Shown here piece by piece: positions 6,929 through 12,007 of a stretch of 12,007 bases of DNA (the first letter of the stretch is position 1; each line of letters starts with the position of its first letter). This DNA comes from an uncultured Synechococcus sp. (GTDB taxonomy: Bacteria; Cyanobacteriota; Cyanobacteriia; PCC-6307; Cyanobiaceae), in the NCBI GenBank assembly GCA_937975655.1, contig CALJTZ010000296.1, forward strand, positions 1 to 12,007. The letters are read 5' to 3'. The notes under the pieces are model-generated. The model saw nothing but the letters and a program-made list of their open reading frames with translations, searched no databases and had not been told where the DNA came from. A program made the position numbers and the translations under genes.

Positions 6929-7132
6929 TCAAGCCCCTTGGAGCTTGCGGGGAGGACGGGAGTGGCCAGCGGCGGCCACCTGTTGCAGTGAAATTTCAAA
7001 AACGGGAGACCCGTGGCGGGCCAGGGGCCAGCGGCGCACCCAGCAGCGGTCGTGGCGGTCGTCGACGCCGATCACCTGATACGTGTGGTCGTCGCTTGTG
7101 AGCTGGATGCAGTCACCCTGATGCAGCGTCAT
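6929..7132 (-). CDS. Small hypothetical protein (67 aa)
   Basis: An ATG-started frame of 67 residues lies upstream of the binding-protein gene and in the same reading frame, separated from it only by the TGA at 6929-6931. The product has no signal peptide or membrane helix. Alternating hydrophobic/polar residues in GDCIQLTSDDHTYQVIGVDD and CWVRRWPLARHGSPVFEIS suggest a small beta-rich (SH3-like) fold, followed by a basic, probably disordered tail. I do not recognise a named family. The orderly core (Trp, Cys, Gly-Ser-Pro-Val-Phe-Glu) argues for a real gene. No good ribosome site precedes the ATG. Cotranscription with the binding protein is likely, but a shared function is not shown. Confidence 0.65.
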   Translation of the reverse strand: MTLHQGDCIQLTSDDHTYQVIGVDDRHDRCWVRRWPLARHGSPVFEISLQQVAAAGHSRPPRKLQGA

Positions 7133-7389
7133 GGCGTGGCGGGTTGGTGGATCGAAGGGGAAGCGAGAAGGCGTGCGGGAAGGGGTGTTAATGCCACAGT
7201 TCCGCGCCGCTCCGCAGTGAAGTGTTCGGCTCGTTACAAAAAGAGGGATGCGTCAGGGGATTCCCATCGAGCGCGGCGGTTCAAGCGCGGCGGTGGATGG
7301 TGGCGTGACGCGGGGATTGGGACGAACCGTCTACGGATTTGCTTCCACTTTGCATCAGGGTGCCGTGCAGCTGCCAGGGACGGTGTTCG
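7133..7389. other. Intergenic gap, probable promoter region
   Basis: This 257-bp gap between the homoserine dehydrogenase and 67-aa genes is the longest gene-free stretch in the window. It has slightly more A/T than its surroundings (for example GTTACAAAAAGAG near 7234-7246). I found no credible gene or tRNA in it; short frames on either strand look random. It could hold the end of the homoserine dehydrogenase transcript and the promoter of the 67-aa/binding-protein/permease unit. No convincing -35/-10 pair or U-tailed terminator is visible. Confidence 0.5.
7271..7294. repeat. 10-bp direct repeat in intergenic gap
   Basis: GCGCGGCGGT occurs at 7271-7280 and 7285-7294, separated by TCAA (14-bp period). 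It could be a paired operator or chance in GC-rich DNA. Confidence 0.6.
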
Positions 7390-8697
7390 CTACAACGTGC
7401 GCAGGCAAGCCGCCACGCTCTCCGCGTCCGTGAGGGCCTCAATGGCGCCCAGGGCTGCCCGGAAGCGAGCCTCCGGTGCCTCGTGGGTGATCACCACGAT
7501 CTCGGCGGCGCCACTGCCGCTGGTTTCGAATTGCACGATCGATTGGATTGACACCTGTTCCTCACCGAAGCAGCTGCCGATCTTGCCGATCACGCCGGCC
7601 TGGTCGCCGGTCTGCAGGCGCACGTAATTGCGGTGCTGGGTCAGGCCGGCATCCACAAGCCGGCACTGGCGCCAGCGATTGGCCGCCAGCAGCGGATCCA
7701 GACCGGCATGGGGCCCGCCCACCTCGCGGATGCCGGCGATGTTGAGGATGTCGGCCACCACCGCGGAGGCGGTGGGGCCTGCTCCGGCGCCAGGGCCGTA
7801 GAACATCACCCGACCCACCGGGTCGCCCTCCACCAGGATCGCGTTGTTCACGCCATGCACGCCCGCCAGGGGGTGTTCCTTGGGCAGCAGCGTCGGATTC
7901 ACCCGCACATCCAGCTGCACCGTGCCGTCGGGATCGGTGCCAAGGAACTGGGCCGTTGCCACCAGCTTCACCACGTAGCCCAGCTGGGCTGCGTAGTTCA
8001 CGTCGCGGGAATTCAGCTTGTTGATGCCCTCGGTGGGGATAGCGGCCCGTTCGATCGAGCCGCCGTAGGCCAGGCCCGAGAGGATGGCGATCTTGTCGGC
8101 GGCATCGCCGCCCTCCACGTCGGCGGCGGGGTCAGCCTCGGCGTAGCCCAGCTGCTGGGCATCGGCCAGCACCGCCTCGTAGGCCGCACCCTCATCGGCC
8201 ATGCGGCTGAGGATGTAGTTGGTGGTGCCGTTGATGATGCCGCTCACCCGCTGGATGCGGTTGCCACCCAGGGATTGCTTGAGGGGCTCGATGATCGGAA
8301 TGCCACCGCCCACGGCGGCTTCGATCAGCACGTACACGCCCTTGGCGGCGGCCGCGGCGGCGATCTCCTCGCCATAGCGGGCAATCACGGCCTTGTTGGC
8401 CGTCACCACCGGTTTGCCGGCGGCAATCGCCCGCAGAATCAGGCTGCGGGCCGGCTCGAGGCCGCCCATCACCTCCACCACGATGTCCACGGCTGGGTCG
8501 TCCACCACCGCTTCGGGGTCGGTGGTGAGGAGTTCGGCCGGCAGCTCCACCGGCCGCGGGCGGCTGAGATCCCGCACCGCCACCCGCCGCAGGGCCAGGT
8601 TGCCCACCAGCGGATGGCGCCCCTCCGGGCTGGCCACGATGCCGGCCACGCCGGCGCCCACAGTGCCGAGCCCGAGCAAGCCGATGCCGATGGTCAT
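7390..8697 (-). CDS. hom: Homoserine dehydrogenase
   Basis: This 435-aa monofunctional homoserine dehydrogenase reduces L-aspartate 4-semialdehyde to L-homoserine with NAD(P)H, the branch step toward threonine and methionine. The N-terminal Rossmann fold shows GLLGLGTVG (6-14), VEVMGG (74-79) and VTANK (98-102). The catalytic domain has AAVGGGIPII (127-136), GIINGTTNYIL (153-163) and DVEGGDAADK (193-202). In the last, Asp198 and Lys202 have the D-x3-K spacing of the catalytic pair known in yeast homoserine dehydrogenase. Residues about 357-430 form a C-terminal ACT domain (NYVRLQTGDQAGVIGKIGS), which suggests feedback control by threonine. There is no fused aspartokinase domain. The ATG at 8697 gives a normal N terminus. 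It lies 42 nt after sufE, so it could be cotranscribed. Confidence 0.96.
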   Translation of the reverse strand: MTIGIGLLGLGTVGAGVAGIVASPEGRHPLVGNLALRRVAVRDLSRPRPVELPAELLTTDPEAVVDDPAVDIVVEVMGGLEPARSLILRAIAAGKPVVTANKAVIARYGEEIAAAAAAKGVYVLIEAAVGGGIPIIEPLKQSLGGNRIQRVSGIINGTTNYILSRMADEGAAYEAVLADAQQLGYAEADPAADVEGGDAADKIAILSGLAYGGSIERAAIPTEGINKLNSRDVNYAAQLGYVVKLVATAQFLGTDPDGTVQLDVRVNPTLLPKEHPLAGVHGVNNAILVEGDPVGRVMFYGPGAGAGPTASAVVADILNIAGIREVGGPHAGLDPLLAANRWRQCRLVDAGLTQHRNYVRLQTGDQAGVIGKIGSCFGEEQVSIQSIVQFETSGSGAAEIVVITHEAPEARFRAALGAIEALTDAESVAACLRTL

Positions 8698-8739
8698 GCC
8701 TGCGTGTCCGTGAAAGCGGCGATCCTAGAAATCTGAGCG

Positions 8740-9159
8740 TCAGGCGTCAGCCAAAGCCTGGGCTTGGGCCTGCATCATCTTGAGGATGTTCAGGAAGCCG
8801 TTGGCCCGGGATGGCGTGAGGCTGCCCTGCAAACCGGTCTCCGCCAGGAAGCTGGGATCGAGCTTGGCGGCGGCGCTGGGCTCGAGCCCCTCCAGCCCCT
8901 CGATCAACAGGGCCAACAGTCCCTTGGTGATGGCGGCATCAGAATCGCCCTGCCAGTGGAGCTTGCCGTCCACCAGTTGCCCCACCACGAACACCTGGGA
9001 CACGCAGCCCTTCACCTTGAAGGCGTCGTTGCGGTAGTCATCCGGCAGCGGTTGCAGTTTCTTGGCCAGCCAGAGCACGTACTCGTAGCGGCGTTTGGGA
9101 TCGCTGGTGGTCTTCAGCCGCTCAACAATCTGATCGAGCTTCTCGCTGCCGGTGGACAT
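8740..9159 (-). CDS. sufE: Cysteine desulfuration protein SufE
   Basis: This 139-aa cytosolic protein has normal SufE length. SufE accepts persulfide sulfur from the cysteine desulfurase SufS and passes it to the SufBCD scaffold in Fe-S cluster assembly. The active-site motif VKGCVSQVFV (49-58) carries the acceptor Cys52. Other conserved blocks are RYEYVLWLAKKL (24-35), LPDDYR (38-43), the sulfurtransferase-core stretch GDSDAAITKGLLALLI, and LTPSRANGFLNIL near the C terminus. No sufS or sufBCD lies in the window. The ATG shares bases with the TAA of the upstream 153-aa gene (TAATG), which indicates translational coupling with that secreted protein and fixes the start. Cyanobacterial SufE is normally essential for photosystem I and ferredoxin maturation. 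Confidence 0.96.
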   Translation of the reverse strand: MSTGSEKLDQIVERLKTTSDPKRRYEYVLWLAKKLQPLPDDYRNDAFKVKGCVSQVFVVGQLVDGKLHWQGDSDAAITKGLLALLIEGLEGLEPSAAAKLDPSFLAETGLQGSLTPSRANGFLNILKMMQAQAQALADA

Positions 9160-9620
9160 TAACGGGGGCGTCGGATGCGCTGCAGTCCCAGCAGCATGGC
9201 AGCTGCTCCAAGGCCTCCGAGACCCGCCAGTGAGGCATTGCCCAGGAGGCGGGCATGGTGCTGGCTCACCCGATCGAGTTGGGCCTGACCGCCCTGAACA
9301 GGCATCTCCAGGTAGTCGCGATGGCCTGCGCCGCCATCCACCTGCACCTCCCAGTCGCCACTGGCGCCCTTGGGCAGGGCAAAGCTCAGTTGCCCGCGCG
9401 CGTCGGTGCGCCCCACCTCGATGGGGACACCACCCGGAGGCACGAGGCGCACCACGGCGTCACGGGTGGGCTCGCCGCTCGAGAACTGGCTCTGCAGGGT
9501 GAGCTCTTCACTCAGGGCCTGAAGCCTGGTGAGACTGCTCTCGATGCCGTGGGCGTTGGCTGTGGCCGGCACAAGCAGCAGGCCGAGGCCAAGCAGGGGG
9601 GCGATCAGCTGACGGGACAT
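9159..9620 (-). CDS. Predicted periplasmic, membrane-anchored protein with mature N-terminal His (NikL/CbiL-like?)
   Basis: This 153-aa protein starts with a Sec signal peptide (MSRQLIAPLLGLGLLLVPATANA) predicted to be cut before His24-Gly25. A compact beta-rich domain follows: about 55-61 VVRLVPP, 69-83 GRTDARGQLSFALPK, 90-104 EVQVDGGAGHRDYL. This is the pattern of carboxypeptidase-regulatory/CbiL- or NikL-type extracytoplasmic domains that accompany nickel/cobalt transporters. A His-His pair lies at 121-122, and a C-terminal Gly/Ala/Leu-rich helix (about 130-147) followed by RIRRPR could anchor it with the domain outside. The mature N-terminal His and GAGHRD suggest metal binding by inference; no transporter gene is nearby. 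It follows the 80-aa gene by 10 nt, with TGAGG as a possible ribosome site, and its TAA overlaps the sufE ATG. The family assignment is tentative. Confidence 0.75.
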   Translation of the reverse strand: MSRQLIAPLLGLGLLLVPATANAHGIESSLTRLQALSEELTLQSQFSSGEPTRDAVVRLVPPGGVPIEVGRTDARGQLSFALPKGASGDWEVQVDGGAGHRDYLEMPVQGGQAQLDRVSQHHARLLGNASLAGLGGLGAAAMLLGLQRIRRPR

Positions 9621-9630
9621 GGCGTGAACC

Positions 9631-9873
9631 TCAGGAGGCGGACCAGCGGCTGCCGGTGCTCTTGGTTTTACCGGCCTGCACCATGCGCACCATCGAGCTC
9701 ACCATCATGGACAGGGCATCTGAAGGTTCGTTGCGGTTCTTTAGTTCCGAGGCCAGCACCTGCTCAGCGGCCGTGCCAGCGGAGAGCCGGATGCTGGGTC
9801 CGCGCTTGGTGGTGCTTCCGGCGCGACCCGCGGCAGTGGCAGACAGGAACGCGTCGTTGGCCTGAAGATCCAC
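9631..9873 (-). CDS. Small hypothetical protein (80 aa)
   Basis: This GTG-started frame lies between the cyclo-ligase and the 153-aa gene. The GTG at 9873 is the first ordinary start after the cyclo-ligase stop (the frame is open through 29 codons before it, with no ATG, GTG or TTG). The product is small, basic, and lacks a signal peptide or clear membrane helix. The N-terminal third (SATAAGRAGSTTKRGPSIRL) is Gly/Ser/Thr-rich. The centre (AGTAAEQVLASELKNR, about 32-47) and PSDALSMMVSSMVRMVQAG (50-68) look like two amphipathic helices, the second rich in Met. I do not recognise a family. The 10-nt spacing to the next gene and same-strand context favour a real gene over a random frame. An upstream TGTAAC at about 9944-9949 on the - strand could be a -10 element, but no matching -35 was found. 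Confidence 0.6.
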   Translation of the reverse strand: MDLQANDAFLSATAAGRAGSTTKRGPSIRLSAGTAAEQVLASELKNRNEPSDALSMMVSSMVRMVQAGKTKSTGSRWSAS

Positions 9874-9960
9874 TGCGGCTGAGCTGTTCGATGCTCTGAT
9901 CCTGGCAAATGGCCGGGGTTCGCGTGCAGATCGTGGGGGGCCGTTACACAGCTTGCAACC

Positions 9961-10545
9961 TCAAGCCGAGGTGAGCTCCAGCCAGTGGAGTCCGGTTTCA
10001 TCCAGCCAGCCGTGGAAGGGAATGTCCCAGGCGTCCCGGGGTAACCGCTCCGCCAGGCAGCCGCTGGGCAGCACTGCTAGGGCCGGGATCGCCCGCCAGG
10101 CCGGATCAGCCCGCAGGCGATCGAACCAGCCACCGCCGTAGCCCAGGCGGATGCCCGCGCGGTCGAAGGCCAGGGCCGGTGCCAGCAACAGGCACAGTTG
10201 GTTGGGCTCCAGCAGCGGCCCTGTGCTCGGGGCCGGAATGCGGGTGTCGTCCGGGGTCAGGGGATCGCCTGGCTGCCATGGGCGGTAGCGCAACCGCCCG
10301 GCCTCGATCCGGGGCAGGGCTAGGCGTCCCTGCAGGGGGGAGTGTTGGCTGAGGGGTCGCAGATCGGCTTCCCCCGGCAGGGGCCAGTAGAGCCCAAGCC
10401 TGCGGCCCGCCGGGATCCAGTCCTCTAGGTGTTGGGCCGCCAAGGCCTGGAGCGGCGCCTCCGCGCCCGCCAGCAACGCCCCACGGCGGGAGCGGTAGTG
10501 CTGGCGCAGCAGGGGCTTGGTGGGATCGGGCGGCTGTGGGTCCAC
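9961..10545 (-). CDS. 5-formyltetrahydrofolate cyclo-ligase
   Basis: From GTG 10545 the product is 194 aa, the usual size for 5-formyltetrahydrofolate cyclo-ligase (methenyltetrahydrofolate synthetase), which converts 5-formyl-THF to 5,10-methenyl-THF using ATP. The N-terminal basic helix KPLLRQHYRSRR (10-21) and the C-terminal signature LGYGGGWFDR (134-143) following LLLAPALAFDRAGIR mark the family. The region YWPLPGEADLRPL is the typical strand-loop next to the substrate site. An upstream start at 10635 would add 30 Pro/Ser-rich residues wholly inside ruvC and is less likely. GTG 10545 lies 4 nt after the ruvC TGA, so translation is probably coupled. In folate metabolism it recycles a product of side reactions; the protein should be cytosolic. 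Confidence 0.92.
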   Translation of the reverse strand: MDPQPPDPTKPLLRQHYRSRRGALLAGAEAPLQALAAQHLEDWIPAGRRLGLYWPLPGEADLRPLSQHSPLQGRLALPRIEAGRLRYRPWQPGDPLTPDDTRIPAPSTGPLLEPNQLCLLLAPALAFDRAGIRLGYGGGWFDRLRADPAWRAIPALAVLPSGCLAERLPRDAWDIPFHGWLDETGLHWLELTSA

Positions 10546-10549
10546 GGCC

Positions 10550-11014
10550 TCAGCGCTGGAACCAGCCGGTGAGCGCCACGGCCAGGGCATCGGCGGCGTC
10601 GTCGGGCCGGGGGGGATCGCTGAGGTTGAGTTCACGCATCACGGCGGCCAGCACGTCGTGCTTGTCGGCATGGCCATGGCCGGCCAGGGCCAGCTTGATC
10701 TGCATGGGGGGGAACTCCACCACCGGCACCCGGAAGCGGGCCAGGGTCATCATCACCACCCCGCGGGCCTGCACCACGGAGATGGTGGTGCTGGAGCGAT
10801 AGAAGAAAAACTTCTCCACCGCTGCCAGCTGGGGCTGCCAGGTGCGGATCAGTACCCGCAGATCCCGGGCGATTTCCACCATGCGATCGCCTTCGCTGGT
10901 GCCGGGATCGGTGCGGATGATCCCGCAATCGAGCATCTGCTGCACCCCCCCGCTGGTCTCGATCACCCCGTAGCCCACGCGGGCCAGGCCTGGATCGATG
11001 CCGAGGATGCGCAC
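10550..11014 (-). CDS. ruvC: Crossover junction endodeoxyribonuclease RuvC
   Basis: This 154-aa Holliday-junction resolvase acts with RuvAB in recombinational repair, cutting four-way junctions as a dimer. The four acidic metal-binding residues are in place: Asp7 in ILGIDPGLARVGYG, Glu67 in AVEKFFF, Asp139 and Asp142 in RPDDAADALA. The region FFFYRSSTTISVVQARGVV is the cyanobacterial/Gram-positive-like variant of the substrate-binding segment, and GHGHADKHDV (112-121) carries conserved basic residues. The start GTG at 11014 overlaps the TAG stop of chlI (TAGTG), which fixes the start and suggests coupling. A HIP1 octamer lies within the gene. Identification is secure. Confidence 0.97.
   Translation of the reverse strand: MRILGIDPGLARVGYGVIETSGGVQQMLDCGIIRTDPGTSEGDRMVEIARDLRVLIRTWQPQLAAVEKFFFYRSSTTISVVQARGVVMMTLARFRVPVVEFPPMQIKLALAGHGHADKHDVLAAVMRELNLSDPPRPDDAADALAVALTGWFQR
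10883..10890. repeat. HIP1 octamer GCGATCGC
   Basis: A perfect GCGATCGC palindrome lies inside ruvC. HIP1 octamers are over-represented in many cyanobacterial genomes. Confidence 0.8.
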
Positions 11015-12007
11015 TAGGCGGCCAGGACCAGCTCGAATTGGCGGCGATCGCTGGCTTCAGCCCGTTCGAACACCTTGCAGAACACCTTCACCACCCGGTC
11101 GCCCGAGTCGATCTGCTCGAGGGGATCCTTGCGCAGGCGGTGGCGCAGGCAGCAGGCGGCCACCCGGGCCACGTCGTCCTCCGTCACTTCCGTTCGCCCT
11201 TCGAAGGCGGCCAGGGCTCGGGCGGCGCGGTTGGTCACAATGTCGCCCCGCAGGCCATCCACATCCAGCTCCCCGCAGATGGCGGAGATGCGGATGCGGA
11301 GGTCGTCGTCGATCTGCACGTGGGGCAGTCGGTTCTGGGCCTCCACCACCCGGGCCTGCAGCGCATCCTGGGTGGGCTGCACGCCGTTGTTGAAGCCGTC
11401 GGGGTCGTTGTCGAAGCTGGTGCGCTGATCCACCACCTGCACCCGCAGCTCGGGGTCGCGCACGGTGCGCACCTCCACACTCATGCCGAAGCGGTCGAGC
11501 AGCTGGGGCCGCAGTTCGCCCTCCTCGGGGTTGCCGGAGCCGATCAACACGAAGCGGGCCGGGTGGCGCACGCTCACGCCCTCGCGCTCCACGGTGTTCC
11601 AGCCCGAGGCGGCCGAGTCCAGCAGCACGTCCACCAGGTGGTCGTCCAGCAGGTTCACTTCGTCCACGTAGAGCAGGCCGCGGTTGGCCTTGGCCAGCAG
11701 GCCCGGCTCGAAGGCCCGCACGCCCTCGCTGAGGGCCTTTTCGATGTCGATGGTGCCGCAGAGGCGGTCTTCCGTGGCGCCCAGGGGCAGGTCCACCATC
11801 GGCACCTGGCGCTTCTCGGTGGGCAGGGCCTCGCCCTGCTCGGCCCGCTGGCGCACCTCGGCGCTCTGCAGATCAGGATCCTGGGGCGAGCTGTTGTAGG
11901 GATCGCCGGCCACCACGTCGATCTCGGGCAGCAGATCGGCCAGGGCGCGGATGGTGGTGGATTTGCCGGTGCCCCGGTCGCCCATGATCATCACGCCGCC
12001 GATGCGC
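11014..12007 (-). CDS. chlI: Magnesium chelatase subunit ChlI (5' end outside window)
   Basis: This is the C-terminal about 330 residues of the AAA+ ATPase subunit of Mg-chelatase, which with ChlD and ChlH inserts Mg2+ into protoporphyrin IX, the committed step to chlorophyll. The frame stays open to the window edge, so roughly the first 30 residues are missing; internal GTG/ATG codons near 11994 are not the true start. Visible motifs are Walker A MGDRGTGKST, Walker B GLLYVDEVNLLDD, the sensor-1 region LIGSGNPEEGELRPQLLDRFG, VRTVRDPELRVQVVDQR and the C-terminal helical domain with NRAARALAAFEGR. AICGELDVDGLRG contains a cysteine in a region linked to thioredoxin control in plant ChlI. Its TAG overlaps the ruvC GTG. 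This gene is the strongest sign that the organism is photosynthetic. Confidence 0.97.
   Translation of the reverse strand, partial: RIGGVMIMGDRGTGKSTTIRALADLLPEIDVVAGDPYNSSPQDPDLQSAEVRQRAEQGEALPTEKRQVPMVDLPLGATEDRLCGTIDIEKALSEGVRAFEPGLLAKANRGLLYVDEVNLLDDHLVDVLLDSAASGWNTVEREGVSVRHPARFVLIGSGNPEEGELRPQLLDRFGMSVEVRTVRDPELRVQVVDQRTSFDNDPDGFNNGVQPTQDALQARVVEAQNRLPHVQIDDDLRIRISAICGELDVDGLRGDIVTNRAARALAAFEGRTEVTEDDVARVAACCLRHRLRKDPLEQIDSGDRVVKVFCKVFERAEASDRRQFELVLAA
11044..11051. repeat. HIP1 octamer GCGATCGC
   Basis: A second perfect GCGATCGC lies in the last codons of chlI, 161 bp from the first. I found no other exact copy in the window. Confidence 0.8.

Noticed and set aside
7265..7300. tRNA-like GGTTCAA in the intergenic gap
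   Set aside because: The flanking bases do not form the 5-bp T-stem, and no acceptor or anticodon arm can be drawn.
7248..7433. 61-codon + strand frame in the gap
   Set aside because: It runs into the homoserine dehydrogenase gene on the other strand, has no ribosome site and has random composition.
7633..8736. 367-codon + strand frame opposite homoserine dehydrogenase
   Set aside because: Antisense shadow rich in His/Gly/Val; the dehydrogenase frame carries every expected motif.
10546..10635. N-terminal 30-residue extension of the cyclo-ligase
   Set aside because: It lies wholly inside ruvC, is Pro/Ser-rich and is not needed for family length; GTG 10545 directly after the ruvC stop fits better.

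Overview
The window looks like a housekeeping stretch from the chromosome of a GC-rich unicellular picocyanobacterium (Cyanobium / Synechococcus cluster 5 type). The evidence is a magnesium-chelatase ChlI gene, a cyanobacterial-style RuvC (FFFYRSSTT stretch), a secreted DUF1400 alpha/beta hydrolase (a family best known from cyanobacteria), two HIP1 octamers (GCGATCGC), strong G/C bias at third codon positions and very tight gene packing. I see no phage genes, transposases, CRISPR arrays, tRNA or rRNA. The organism assignment is an inference from gene content.

Left part (1-4279). ychF and a small acidic 72-aa protein gene run on the + strand. They meet the 3' end of a 12-TM MFS transporter gene on the - strand only 3 bp away. 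The MFS gene is divergent from a secreted DUF1400 hydrolase gene on the + strand, and their 5' ends almost touch or overlap depending on the starts used. The hydrolase converges with the next - strand gene across 10 bp.

Right part (4290-12007). Every gene is on the - strand. In transcription order they are chlI (5' end outside the window), ruvC, a 5-formyltetrahydrofolate cyclo-ligase gene, an 80-aa unknown, a 153-aa secreted/membrane-anchored protein, sufE, a homoserine dehydrogenase gene, a 257-bp gap, a 67-aa unknown, a peptide-type ABC solute-binding lipoprotein and its DppB-like permease. Junctions are very tight: TAGTG at chlI/ruvC, 4 nt at ruvC/cyclo-ligase, 10 nt between the 80-aa and 153-aa genes, TAATG at 153-aa/sufE, and ATGA at binding protein/permease. 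One or two polycistronic units with translational coupling are therefore likely.

The genes cover chlorophyll synthesis (ChlI), recombination (RuvC), one-carbon metabolism (cyclo-ligase), Fe-S assembly (SufE), threonine/methionine synthesis (homoserine dehydrogenase), peptide or related solute uptake (binding protein plus one permease only), ribosome-associated stress control (YchF), efflux (MFS) and an extracytoplasmic hydrolase. I found no strong case for a new defence or mobile system.

The points most worth a second look are local: the binding protein has no conventional start codon in front of its lipoprotein signal peptide; two perfect GC-rich inverted repeats lie inside coding sequence; the importer is incomplete; and a predicted periplasmic protein with a mature N-terminal histidine is coupled to sufE. 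Bases 1-88 hold only the ychF leader, with a 12-bp tandem repeat.
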